A program made the translations under genes and the position numbers. A DNA stretch of 64,000 nt from Bordetella parapertussis. Its GTDB lineage: Bacteria > Acidobacteriota > Terriglobia > Bryobacterales > Bryobacteraceae. Shown here piece by piece: positions 34,719 to 43,205 of this stretch; within the stretch, counting starts at the first letter, position 1; every line of letters starts with the position of its first letter. The DNA is taken from positions 1 through 64,000 of the forward strand of contig CALQCC020000018.1 in the NCBI GenBank assembly GCA_943328975.2. Reading direction: 5' to 3'. The notes under the pieces are model-generated. The model saw nothing but the letters and a program-made list of their open reading frames with translations. It ran no database searches and had not been told where the DNA came from.

Positions 34719-35559
34719 CCAGCAGCTCCAGCTTTTTGCGTGTGGCGTCGGGTACGGTCTTGGGGTCGGTGATGATCGCGTGTTTCAAGGACGAACCACA
34801 TTTGCAGGTGCGTTGTTCCGGCATGGCGGCGACGGCGGCCTGCACCAACTTGGTTGCGTTCGCGGCATTCTGCGTGAGGTTGGCGATGATGTCTTCTACT
34901 GTGACCGCGTCGTGTTCCGGATGCCAGCAGTCATAGTCTGTGACCATGGCGACCGTCGTGTAACACATCTCCGCTTCACGGGCGAGCTTTGCCTCTTGCA
35001 GATTGGTCATGCCGATCACGTCCATGCCCCAGCTGCGATAGAGGTTCGATTCGGCGAGAGTGGAAAATGCCGGGCCTTCCATGCATAGATACGTGCCGCC
35101 TAGCTTCACGCTGACGCCTGCGTCACGGCCGGCTGCGAACGCGAGGTCCGCCATCTGCGAACAGATCGGATGCGCGAAGCTCACATGCGCCACCAAGCCT
35201 TCGCCGAAGAACGTCGAGATGCGTCCACGGGTGCGGTCGAGGAACTGATACGGGATCACGAAGTCGAGCGGCTTGTGCTCTTCCTTCAGTGATCCGACCG
35301 CGCTGAGGGAAAGGATGCGTTCCACGCCCAGCGATTTCATGCCCCAGATGTTCGCCCGGAAATTCAGTTCCGACGGCGAGAAGCGATGTCCTCGCGCATG
35401 CCGCGCCAAAAACGCGACCTGCTTGCCCGCGAGCGTACCGACGACATAGGAGTCTGACGGCGCACCCCAAGGGGTATCAATCTTGCGTTCTTCCTGTACT
35501 TCAAAGCCGGGCATCGAGTACAACCCGCTGCCGCCGATAATTCCAATGGTAGGTTTCAT
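34699..35559 (-). CDS. mtnP: S-methyl-5'-thioadenosine phosphorylase
   Basis: A 286-residue PNP-family enzyme cleaving methylthioadenosine with phosphate, the first step of methionine salvage and removal of the by-product of polyamine and radical-SAM chemistry. Seen: [10 protein letters not shown] at residues 5-14, [20 protein letters not shown], and the C-terminal MVTDYDCWH in which Asp distinguishes adenosine-type substrates. Length matches the family. It sits between methylmalonyl-CoA epimerase and a GT9-like gene with overlaps on both sides; the metabolic link to these neighbours is unclear. Confidence 0.93.
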   Translation of the reverse strand: MKPTIGIIGGSGLYSMPGFEVQEERKIDTPWGAPSDSYVVGTLAGKQVAFLARHARGHRFSPSELNFRANIWGMKSLGVERILSLSAVGSLKEEHKPLDFVIPYQFLDRTRGRISTFFGEGLVAHVSFAHPICSQMADLAFAAGRDAGVSVKLGGTYLCMEGPAFSTLAESNLYRSWGMDVIGMTNLQEAKLAREAEMCYTTVAMVTDYDCWHPEHDAVTVEDIIANLTQNAANATKLVQAAVAAMPEQRTCKCGSSLKHAIITDPKTVPDATRKKLELLVGKYLS

Positions 35560-35948
35560 TCTTGTATGAGTTCTAATAATACGCCGCCCGTTGAGGCGGG
35601 GTGAATAAATGAGTATAAATGGCCGCCCGCTCCTATGCGAGGTTCATTGAGAATTCGGGCGCCAGAGGTCTTCAATCGCTCGACGGCTGCGGTAAGATCG
35701 GGGACGGTCATGGCGATATGATGCAGCCCTTCGCCGCGTTTCTCAATGAACTTGGCGATGACGGAACCAGGTTCCGACGCTTCTAGCAGTTCGATGCGCG
35801 ATTCCCCGAGCGGGAGCATCGCCGCGTGGACCTTCTCAGCGGCAACGGTTTCGCGTAGGGAAACTTCCAGGCCCAGTTGGTCGCGATAGAACTTGAGCGC
35901 CTCGTCAATCGAGCGGACGGCGATTCCTAGATGGTCGATCTTGCTCAT
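35556..35948 (-). CDS. mce: Methylmalonyl-CoA epimerase
   Basis: A 130-residue single-domain VOC-fold enzyme that interconverts (R)- and (S)-methylmalonyl-CoA in propionyl-CoA metabolism. Family features are [18 protein letters not shown] at residues 4-21, the metal His in IDHLG and in LHHIAMTV, and the final GVLLELIQE with a metal-binding Glu. Size is typical (about 130-140). It overlaps meaB by ATGA and mtnP by 4 bases, within the operon that also has an acyl-CoA dehydrogenase, consistent with odd-chain or branched-chain acyl-CoA breakdown. The mutase itself is not in the window. Confidence 0.93.
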   Translation of the reverse strand: MSKIDHLGIAVRSIDEALKFYRDQLGLEVSLRETVAAEKVHAAMLPLGESRIELLEASEPGSVIAKFIEKRGEGLHHIAMTVPDLTAAVERLKTSGARILNEPRIGAGGHLYSFIHPASTGGVLLELIQE

Positions 35949-36676
35949 AGCGTGCGGCGTGGCGCTCGGCGAATGGCCGCCAATAAATCTTCGATGCCTT
36001 TGCCTTCCGATGCGATGACTTTCACGATCTCGGGCGGCGTGTCCTCACCTAACGCCGTGGCGCTGTGAATGTTGCTGACGAGGAGGTCTGCGCCGGGCAG
36101 GTCGGCTTTGTTGATGGCGAACACTTGGGCGATCTCCATGATACCGGCTTTGATGGATTGCACATCGTCACCGGACCCAGGCACCAGGACAACCACCGTC
36201 ACCTGCGCCAGACGGGCGATCTCAATTTCGGCCTGGCCCACGCCCACGGTTTCGACGATGACGACGTCGAAGCCCGCCGCGTCCATCAGTGTGACCATTG
36301 CTGCTGTAGAGCGCGCCAAGCCGCCTGGCCATCCCCGTGCGGCCATCGAGCGAATGAAAACGCCGGGGTCCGCATGATGCTGCTGCATTCGGATCCGATC
36401 GCCTAGAATGGCTCCGCCTGTGAAGGGACTGCTGGGGTCCACCGCAATGACCGCGACCCTCTTGCCCTCGGCGCATAGAGTGCGGATAAGTTGGTCGCAC
36501 AGAGTGCTCTTGCCGGCGCCAGGCGGGCCAGTGATGCCGATGGTGAGAGCGCGCCCTGCGTGAGGTCCGAGTTCCGTGAGGATCAGTTCCGCATCGGGGG
36601 CAGCATTCTCGATATGGGTCGCGGCACGCGCCAGAGCACGAAGGTCGCCGCTGAGAATCTGTTCTGCGGTAGACAT
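35945..36676 (-). CDS. meaB: MeaB/ArgK-type GTPase chaperone of methylmalonyl-CoA mutase, short form
   Basis: 243 residues. P-loop GPPGAGKST is at 50-58, followed by VIAVDPSSPFTGGAILGDRIRM-type switch sequence (seen in part), the FIRSMAARGWPGGLA block, DVVIVETVGVGQAE, and NKADLPGA for guanine specificity. MeaB protects and reloads adenosylcobalamin-dependent methylmalonyl-CoA mutase. Characterised members have about 310-330 residues; here the chain stops directly after GKGIEDLLAAIRR, so the C-terminal helical dimerisation arm is missing. The ATG overlaps the acyl-CoA dehydrogenase stop (TAATG), ruling out longer starts. Confidence 0.9.
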   Translation of the reverse strand: MSTAEQILSGDLRALARAATHIENAAPDAELILTELGPHAGRALTIGITGPPGAGKSTLCDQLIRTLCAEGKRVAVIAVDPSSPFTGGAILGDRIRMQQHHADPGVFIRSMAARGWPGGLARSTAAMVTLMDAAGFDVVIVETVGVGQAEIEIARLAQVTVVVLVPGSGDDVQSIKAGIMEIAQVFAINKADLPGADLLVSNIHSATALGEDTPPEIVKVIASEGKGIEDLLAAIRRAPRRTL

Positions 36677-37818
36677 TAACTCTTGAGTAACTGCCGGGCG
36701 ATCACAAGCCGTTGAATCTCGCTGGTGCCTTCGCCGATGGTGCAGAGCTTCGCGTCGCGATAGAACTTCTCGACGGGATAGTCTTTGATAAAGCCGTAGC
36801 CGCCGTGAATTTGCACAGCCTCGTTGGCAACGCGCACTGCCGTCTCCGAGGTATACAGCTTCGCCATCGACGATTCTTTGTTCACGCTCAGTCCGGAATC
36901 TTTCATCCACGCCGCGCGTAGCGTGAGCAGTCGCGAGGCGTCGATCTCAGTGGCCATGTCGGCGAGCTTGTGTTGAATCGCTTGGAACTCAGAGATGAAG
37001 CGCCCGAATTGTTTGCGCTGTTTGGCGTACTTGAGGGCGGCTTCGTAGGCTCCTTGCGCGATGCCGACGCCGAGCGCTGCGATCGAAATGCGACCTCCGT
37101 CGAGAATACGCAGGCTGTCGATGAAGCCCTCGCCACGGTTGCCGATCAAGTTCGATGCGGGTACGCGGCAATCAGTCAAGATAAGTTCGCCGGTGGGCGA
37201 ACAGCGCATGCCCAGTTTGTTTTCTTTCTTGCCGACGCGGAACCCCGGCGTATCTTTCTCAACGGCGATGGCCGAAATTCCATGCGAAGACTTGTCGCGA
37301 TCCGTCACCGCCATCACGACAAACAGGTCTGCTACATGCGCGTTGGTGGTGAACGTCTTCAGGCCGTTGATGACCCACGTGTCGCCATCAAGCACCGCTT
37401 TGGTGTGGGTCCCTCCAGCGTCGGAGCCGGACTCGGGCTCGGTCAGAGCCCATGATCCGATCCACTCGCCCGATGCGAGCTTCGGGATGTAGGCCTTCTT
37501 CTGCGCGTCGCTCCCAGCGGTATTGATGTGGCTGGTGCAAAGAGAAATGTGGGCCGCAGCGCTCAGCCCGATCGATGGGTCTACACGAGCCAACTCTTCG
37601 ATGATGATCGAGTAGTCGACGTAGTTGTAGCCTGAACCGCCCAGTTCTTCTGGGAAGACGGCGCCGAGGACGCCGAGCGCTCCGAGTTTACGGAACACGT
37701 CCGTGGGAAAGGTCTGCGATTCATCCCACTCCATCACATGGGGCAGGATCTCCGTTTCCGCAAACGCGCGAACGGTCTTGCGAAGTTGGTTTTGTTCTTC
37801 CGTGAATCCGAAGTTCAT
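36676..37818 (-). CDS. Acyl-CoA dehydrogenase
   Basis: A 380-residue FAD flavoenzyme introducing a trans-2,3 double bond into acyl-CoA. FAD/substrate motif WALTEPESGSDAGG is at about 123-136, FTTNAHVADLF follows, and the C-terminal GYGFIKDYPVEKFYRDAK then IGEGTSEIQR places the catalytic base at about Glu363, the position used by short- and branched-chain dehydrogenases. With meaB and mce downstream a role in branched-chain or odd-chain acyl-CoA oxidation leading to propionyl-CoA is likely. It starts 6 bases after the oxidoreductase gene's stop. Confidence 0.9.
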   Translation of the reverse strand: MNFGFTEEQNQLRKTVRAFAETEILPHVMEWDESQTFPTDVFRKLGALGVLGAVFPEELGGSGYNYVDYSIIIEELARVDPSIGLSAAAHISLCTSHINTAGSDAQKKAYIPKLASGEWIGSWALTEPESGSDAGGTHTKAVLDGDTWVINGLKTFTTNAHVADLFVVMAVTDRDKSSHGISAIAVEKDTPGFRVGKKENKLGMRCSPTGELILTDCRVPASNLIGNRGEGFIDSLRILDGGRISIAALGVGIAQGAYEAALKYAKQRKQFGRFISEFQAIQHKLADMATEIDASRLLTLRAAWMKDSGLSVNKESSMAKLYTSETAVRVANEAVQIHGGYGFIKDYPVEKFYRDAKLCTIGEGTSEIQRLVIARQLLKS

Positions 37819-37824
37819 GAGTGT

Positions 37825-39027
37825 CTACAGAATCTCTTCGCGGCGCGCGTCCCAGCGGACCGTGCGGCCTTGCCGGTAACTCTCCACAGCCATGCGGCAC
37901 GCGATGGAGACGCGATAGCCCAGGTCGAAAGAGCAGTTGGGCTCCGCACCCAAGCGAATTGCATCGAGGAAATTCTGCATGTGGGCTTGCGGGGTATGGG
38001 CGCTGCGCCCGACGACCTCTTTGAGGTCGGGACGATTCATTTTCTGTGGCGTGTACTTTACTTGCGTCGCGCGGGAGATGGCTCCGTTGGTGCCCAGAAC
38101 ATCTTCACTCACGCCGAGTTGATTGTTGCCCAGGCCAGAGACCCAACTGATCATCATCTCTTCCGGCTGATGCAACGTGACGCTCACCGTATCGGGAACC
38201 TCGCGGCCATCTTTCCAGAGATAGATGCCGCCTTCCATCGAGGCGGAAACCGGGATTTGCAGGTTGAGGGTCTTGTACCAGAAGCTCAACTGCTGGCTCA
38301 TGTGTTCAAAGACGGAACCGCCGGAGTAGTCCCAGAAGTAGCGCCAGTGGACAAAACGATTGGCGTCAAATACACGCCGCTCATCAAAGGCCGCCCACTC
38401 GATCGAACGTTCGCTAAGCTCGGGGCTGAACATCGCCGGTCGAGCCCACTGCGGCTTGCCGTTCGGTGTGTTGCGATGCATTTGCATGCTGATCGCGGTG
38501 ATTTGTCCCAGCCGTTGGGGATCGCTGAGGAATTGTTCCACGTCCGAGACGTGCCCGGTGGAGCAGGCCTGATGGCCGATTTGGACCACCTTGGTCGACG
38601 CCCGGTAGGCGGACCGCATCTGTTTCGCCTCCGCGACCGTGAAGGCCGCGGCCTTTTCGAGGTAGACGTGTTTGCCCGCACCCAGTGCGTCCTGGAATTG
38701 CGTGGCGTGAAGGTGTTGCGGAGTGGCGATTGCTACTGCGTCGATGTCTTTCACGTCCAGCAGCGCGCGATAATCCTGAAACGCCAGCGATCCCGGTACG
38801 GACGCCGCGGCGCGATCCAGATGTTTGGAATAGATATCGGCGAAGGCGACAATCTCAGCGCCGGAGCACACGCGCAAGTGATTCACGAGTTCCATCCCGC
38901 GATCGCCCGCGCCGATGATGCCGATGCGTACGCGTTCGTTTGCGCCGAGTACGCGGCTAGGTCCGGCCGCGAGCGTACCCGCCAAGCCATAGGCCACCTT
39001 GCCGACGAAATTGCGCCGGGAATCCAT
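37825..39027 (-). CDS. Gfo/Idh/MocA family oxidoreductase with Tat signal
   Basis: 400 residues. The N-terminus MDSRRNFVGKVAYGLAGTLA carries the twin-arginine motif (RRNFVGK, residues 4-10) and a moderately hydrophobic stretch, so a folded, cofactor-loaded protein is probably exported. The NAD(P) motif follows as IGIIGAGDRGMELV at about 35-48, then AIATPQHLHA and the EKAAAFTV segment of the family with its Lys. Members oxidise or reduce sugars and related alcohols; the substrate is unknown. It is the first gene of the operon running to 33600, with TACACT 8 bases before its ATG. Confidence 0.87.
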   Translation of the reverse strand: MDSRRNFVGKVAYGLAGTLAAGPSRVLGANERVRIGIIGAGDRGMELVNHLRVCSGAEIVAFADIYSKHLDRAAASVPGSLAFQDYRALLDVKDIDAVAIATPQHLHATQFQDALGAGKHVYLEKAAAFTVAEAKQMRSAYRASTKVVQIGHQACSTGHVSDVEQFLSDPQRLGQITAISMQMHRNTPNGKPQWARPAMFSPELSERSIEWAAFDERRVFDANRFVHWRYFWDYSGGSVFEHMSQQLSFWYKTLNLQIPVSASMEGGIYLWKDGREVPDTVSVTLHQPEEMMISWVSGLGNNQLGVSEDVLGTNGAISRATQVKYTPQKMNRPDLKEVVGRSAHTPQAHMQNFLDAIRLGAEPNCSFDLGYRVSIACRMAVESYRQGRTVRWDARREEIL

Positions 39028-39035
39028 GAAATTCC

Positions 39036-39041
39036 AGTGTA
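39036..39041 (-). promoter_or_regulatory. Extended -10 box (TGtTACACT) for the six-gene operon
   Basis: On the minus strand TACACT, with TG one base upstream, ends 8 bases before the ATG at 39027. It lies in the 39-base gap after the ABC efflux operon, giving the oxidoreductase operon its own start. Confidence 0.45.
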
Positions 39042-39066
39042 ACAGCCAGCGCGGCGAGGCGCGCCG

Positions 39067-40212
39067 TTACTCCAGAGTCTTGCGAAATCTGGCGATGCTG
39101 ATCGACAGGATCGTGATGCCGAAGAACGCGAGTGCGACCAGGTTGGGCCACAGAATGTCGAGGCCTGACCCTTTCAAGAAAATGCCCCGCACGATTTCCA
39201 GAAAATAGCGCATCGGATTCAGATACGTGAACCATTGCACAGCCTGCGGCATGCTACGGATCGGGAACGAGAAACCGCTGAGCATCATGAACGGTTGAAA
39301 CAGCAGGAAGGTCGCCATGTTGGCTTGCTGCTGTGTCTTCGAAATGGTCGAGATGAAAAGGCCAGCGCCCAGGTTGGTCAGGATGAACAGGAAGGAGGAG
39401 AAACACAGTAACCAGAAGTTGCCGGCGAACGGGACTCGAAAAATAATCAACGACGCTGCCAGTACGAGTAAGAGATCCCAGAAACCGATGGCTACGAACG
39501 GCAGTGTTTTCCCCAGGATCAGTTCCACAGGACGAATCGGTGTCACCATCAGTTGCTCCATGGTGCCGATCTCTTTTTCACGCACCAGCGCCATAGTTGT
39601 GAGCGAGAGGGTGACCAGCATAAGAATGTTGACGATCACGCCGGGCACGAAGTAGTTGCGGCTCTTGAGCTCGGGGTTGAACCACACGCGGGGTTCGGCC
39701 ACGATCCGAGGAATAGCGGCTGAGAGAGGAGCGCCGGCCGCGACCATCTTGGTCCGCTGACGCTTGTTCATGACCTCAGTGGTGTACCGCCCAATCGCCT
39801 GCGCTGAGTACGCCGAGACAAGTTGCGCGCTATTGGAATCGGTGCCGTCGAGTAAGATCTGGACTCCTGAGGAGCGCCCATGCTCCAGGTCTTGCGCGAA
39901 TCCGGGCAATACACGGACAACGCCATCGACCGTGCTGCGGTCGAGTAGGTCCTGCATCTCGGTTGGACTCGATGGCGTGGCCAGGATTTCAAACAAACCG
40001 GAGCCTTCAAACTGAGAGAGCAATTCGCGGCTCTGCGGTGTTTTGTCTTCGTCCATCCATGCAATCTGAGCGTGATTCACGTCCAGGTTCACCGCGTAGC
40101 CGAACACCAGCAACTGGATCAGCGGTGGCAGCACGAGCATCGCGCGCATCTGCGGATTGCGGAGAACCTGACGGAACTCCTTGCGGATAATGCAGATTAA
40201 ACGTTGTCTCAT
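39067..40212 (-). CDS. ABC-2 type permease (YbhR/YbhS-like)
   Basis: 381 residues: one N-terminal membrane helix (MLVLPPLIQLLVFGYAV, about 25-41), a long periplasmic loop (about 42-170), then five membrane segments in the C-terminal half, the ABC-2 exporter layout. EKEIGTMEQLMVTPIRPVEL is the conserved cytoplasmic element before TM3. It forms the membrane channel with the neighbouring permease and the two ATPases. The ATG at 40212, two bases after the upstream gene's stop, is chosen over a start at 40299 inside that gene. It is the last gene of the efflux operon. Confidence 0.88.
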   Translation of the reverse strand: MRQRLICIIRKEFRQVLRNPQMRAMLVLPPLIQLLVFGYAVNLDVNHAQIAWMDEDKTPQSRELLSQFEGSGLFEILATPSSPTEMQDLLDRSTVDGVVRVLPGFAQDLEHGRSSGVQILLDGTDSNSAQLVSAYSAQAIGRYTTEVMNKRQRTKMVAAGAPLSAAIPRIVAEPRVWFNPELKSRNYFVPGVIVNILMLVTLSLTTMALVREKEIGTMEQLMVTPIRPVELILGKTLPFVAIGFWDLLLVLAASLIIFRVPFAGNFWLLCFSSFLFILTNLGAGLFISTISKTQQQANMATFLLFQPFMMLSGFSFPIRSMPQAVQWFTYLNPMRYFLEIVRGIFLKGSGLDILWPNLVALAFFGITILSISIARFRKTLE

Positions 40213-40214
40213 GG

Positions 40215-41348
40215 TTAGGCGACCTTCTGCCGCAGCTTGCGCGTCGCGAGGTAGAACATGCCGGCGCCATATACGATCAGCAGCAACAAATCGAACCACA
40301 GCAATCGCAGGCCGATGCCCTTGAGGAAGATGCCCTTGGCGATATTGATGAAGTACCGGGCGGGAACGAAAAGCGCGATGCCTTGGATGATCGTGGGCAT
40401 GTTCTGAATCGAATAGACGAAGCCGGAAAGTAGAAACGCGGGCAGGAACGAGGTAAAGGTTCCCATCTGATAGGCGGTCAACTGACTACGATGGCTGGCG
40501 GAGATGAAGATGCCCCAAGCCATGCCGCCGAACAGGAAGACGCAGGATGAGAACAGGAGCAGCGGCAGGCTGCCCTTCAGCGGCACGTCGAAGACATTGA
40601 TGCCGACGTAAAGAGCGATCAACATGTCGACCAAGCCCAGCAGGAAGTACGCCGCGAGCTTGCCCATGGCGAGTTCCGCGGGCCGGATGGGCGTCGAGAG
40701 CAGTTGTTCCATCGTTCCGTTCTCCCACTCACGCGCGATGCAGAGTGAGGTGAGCAGCGCCGCGATGATCATGGTGATGACGCCGATCAAGCCGGGGACG
40801 ATGAAGTTTCGCGACACAAGATCGGTGTTGTACCAGACGCGGGTCTGCACGTCGATGGGCGGTCTCATGACGCTTCCCGTTCGGATCGCTTGCGCATTGT
40901 TGCGCGTGATCGCAGCGTAGTTCTGGATCAAACCCTGCGCATACCCGAGGGCAATGGAAGCCGTATTCGAATCCGATCCATCCAGCAAGATCTGGACCTT
41001 CGCCTCTTTGCCCTGCGCCAGGTTCGAGGCGTAGTTCACCGGGATGACGATGCCGACTAAGGCACGGCGTTGATCGATAGCGCGTTCGATGACGGAGTAG
41101 CTGTCCGTTTCGTCAATGATCGAAAAATAATGAGAGCCGCTAAACTCGCGGACCAACGCCTGGCTTTCCGCCGATTGATCGGAATCGTAGACGATGGTCA
41201 GCACGCGATCTACATCCAAGCTCAAGGCGTAGCCGAACAGCAGCAGGACCAACAGGGGCTGCATGATGGCGGCCATCAAGCTGCGCGTATCGCGCACGAT
41301 GTGCAGGATTTCTTTGTGAGCGATGGCGTAGGTGCGGCGGAAATTCAT
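40215..41348 (-). CDS. ABC-2 type permease (YbhR/YbhS-like)
   Basis: 377 residues with the same layout as the following permease: TM1 at about 27-44 (IMQPLLVLLLFGYALSL), an extracytoplasmic loop to about residue 175, then five membrane segments, with the cytoplasmic element EWENGTMEQLLSTPIRPAEL. Paralogy with its neighbour is clear, so a heterodimeric channel is likely, as for E. coli YbhS-YbhR. It overlaps the upstream ATPase gene by 4 bases. Substrate unknown; drugs or toxic metabolites are suggested by the operon type. Confidence 0.88.
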   Translation of the reverse strand: MNFRRTYAIAHKEILHIVRDTRSLMAAIMQPLLVLLLFGYALSLDVDRVLTIVYDSDQSAESQALVREFSGSHYFSIIDETDSYSVIERAIDQRRALVGIVIPVNYASNLAQGKEAKVQILLDGSDSNTASIALGYAQGLIQNYAAITRNNAQAIRTGSVMRPPIDVQTRVWYNTDLVSRNFIVPGLIGVITMIIAALLTSLCIAREWENGTMEQLLSTPIRPAELAMGKLAAYFLLGLVDMLIALYVGINVFDVPLKGSLPLLLFSSCVFLFGGMAWGIFISASHRSQLTAYQMGTFTSFLPAFLLSGFVYSIQNMPTIIQGIALFVPARYFINIAKGIFLKGIGLRLLWFDLLLLIVYGAGMFYLATRKLRQKVA

Positions 41349-42298
41349 GATGCGATCTTCTTGTTTTGAAATTCCAGCAGTGTCACGAAGACGTCTTCCA
41401 TGGACGGGGGGATCGGCTCAAGTACCTTGATCTGTATACCCTCAGCCTCCAACACTTGCCGTATGTCGCTGGCGCCTTTCGCCTGATCGTCGACCTTTAC
41501 GTGCAGCCCCGCTCCGAATACGGCGACGTCCTCGATGCCAGTACGACCTTTAAGCAGCGTCATGCTGCCGAACAAATCCGATGTTTCCAGGTTGAGCAGG
41601 TGGCCCTCGCCTAGCGACGCTTTCAGTTCCGCCGGAGATCCCAGCGCGATCACTTTGCCGCCGCCCATGAGTGCGATGCGGTTGCAGTATTCCGCTTCGT
41701 CCATGTAGTGCGTCGTGACGAACACGGTATGGCCGTCTTCGGAAAGCTGATAGATCAGGTCCCAAAAATCGCGCCGAGCCATGGGGTCGACGCCGCTGGT
41801 GGGTTCGTCCAGGAAGAGAACCGGGGGCTCGTGGAGAATCGCACAACCGAGAGCGAGCCGCTGCTTCCAGCCGCCTGAGAGCAGGCCCGTCATCATCTTT
41901 CGCTTCTCGGTAAGACCGGCCATCTTCAGAACATGCTCGCGACGTTGCTCGAACTTTTCTGGTGCGACGCCGTAGATGCCGCCAAAGAACTCGATATTTT
42001 CGTCGACGCTCAGATCATCGTAGAGCGAGAACTTCTGCGACATGTAGCCGATGTTCTTGCGGATCTCCTCCGATTGCGTTGCTACATCGAAGCCCGCCAC
42101 GGTCGCACTGCCCGAAGTCGGCGCCAAGAGTCCGCACAGAATCCGGATCGTCGTCGATTTACCCGCGCCGTTTGGTCCCAGGAAGCCGAAGATTTCACCC
42201 GGCGCAACGTCGATGGACACATTGTCCACCGCGACGAAATCGCCGAATCGCTTCGTCAACGAGTCGATGCGGACTGCTGGACCGCTCTTAGGCTGCAC
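41345..42298 (-). CDS. ABC transporter ATPase (second of two)
   Basis: A 317-residue nucleotide-binding subunit. Walker A GPNGAGKSTT is at about 38-47, signature LSGGWKQRLALG at about 141-152, Walker B VLFLDEPTSGVD, and the H-loop TTHYMDEA. After about residue 235 a regulatory extension typical of DrrA/CcmA-type exporters follows. It resembles one half of E. coli YbhF, in which two ATPase domains are fused; here they are separate genes overlapping by 11 bases. Confidence 0.92.
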   Translation of the reverse strand: MQPKSGPAVRIDSLTKRFGDFVAVDNVSIDVAPGEIFGFLGPNGAGKSTTIRILCGLLAPTSGSATVAGFDVATQSEEIRKNIGYMSQKFSLYDDLSVDENIEFFGGIYGVAPEKFEQRREHVLKMAGLTEKRKMMTGLLSGGWKQRLALGCAILHEPPVLFLDEPTSGVDPMARRDFWDLIYQLSEDGHTVFVTTHYMDEAEYCNRIALMGGGKVIALGSPAELKASLGEGHLLNLETSDLFGSMTLLKGRTGIEDVAVFGAGLHVKVDDQAKGASDIRQVLEAEGIQIKVLEPIPPSMEDVFVTLLEFQNKKIAS

Positions 42299-43205
42299 GA
42301 CCCAACTCCTCCCGCCGGACCAACGCTACGAAGACGTCTTCGAGCGATGGCGAAATGGGGCGATAGTCAAAGGTGAACTGCTGCGCCAATTTCGCAACGG
42401 AGGCTTTGCCTTCGTCGAGGAATAGATGTAAGTCTGCACCCGAAGGCTGAACTGCGACGACTCCAGGCTGGCCCGTGAGTTCCGCCCGCGTCTTGCGCAA
42501 GTTTGTGGAGGTCACGCTGTAACAGGACTCGGTTAATTCGTTGCGCAGTGCGGACGGCGTATCGCAGCGGATCATCTTTCCCAGATGCATGAGGCCGACA
42601 CGATTGGCGCGTTCGGCTTCGTCCAGGTATGCAGTGGCCACCATAACGGTGAGGCCTTCACGCACCAATTCGTATAGAATCGCCCAGAAATCCCGGCGCG
42701 ATACGGGATCGACGCCGTTGGTCGGTTCGTCCAGGAACAAAACCCGCGGCTTGTGGAGCAGGGTACACATCAGCGCCAGCTTCTGCTTCATGCCGCCGGA
42801 TAACTTGCCGGCCTGCCGTGCGCGGAACGGCTCCATGCGCGTCATCTGCAGCAGCCGATTCGAAAGTTCCTCGCGTTCCTTGCCCACGATGCCGAACAGG
42901 TCGCCGTAGAAATTCATATTCTCGTCGACGGTCAAGTCCGTATAGAGGCCGAACTTTTGGGCCATGTATCCGATGTGATCTTTTACTTCGTCCGGGGATT
43001 TCGCAACGTCGAGCCCCGTAACAACAGCGCGGCCTTCGGTGGGATCCATCAATCCGCACAGCAGCCGCATCGTCGTTGTTTTGCCCGCGCCATCCGGACC
43101 CACCAACGCGAAAATCTCACCTTGGGCGATTTTAAGATTCAGGCCGCTTACAGCCGTCAGGTCGCCAAACTTACGGGTGAGATTCTCCGCGATGACAATG
43201 CTCAC
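42288..43205 (-). CDS. ABC transporter ATPase (first of two)
   Basis: A 305-residue nucleotide-binding subunit: Walker A GPDGAGKTTT (about 36-45), signature LSGGMKQKLALM, Walker B VLFLDEPTNGVD, and a C-terminal extension ending in the LEDVFVALV block also present in its neighbour, which indicates duplication. The H-loop position reads VATAYLDEA, so the usual His is replaced by Ala-Tyr context; in its partner it is TTHYMDEA. One ATPase of the pair may therefore be catalytically weaker. It overlaps the HlyD gene by 4 bases. Confidence 0.92.
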   Translation of the reverse strand: MSIVIAENLTRKFGDLTAVSGLNLKIAQGEIFALVGPDGAGKTTTMRLLCGLMDPTEGRAVVTGLDVAKSPDEVKDHIGYMAQKFGLYTDLTVDENMNFYGDLFGIVGKEREELSNRLLQMTRMEPFRARQAGKLSGGMKQKLALMCTLLHKPRVLFLDEPTNGVDPVSRRDFWAILYELVREGLTVMVATAYLDEAERANRVGLMHLGKMIRCDTPSALRNELTESCYSVTSTNLRKTRAELTGQPGVVAVQPSGADLHLFLDEGKASVAKLAQQFTFDYRPISPSLEDVFVALVRREELGRAA

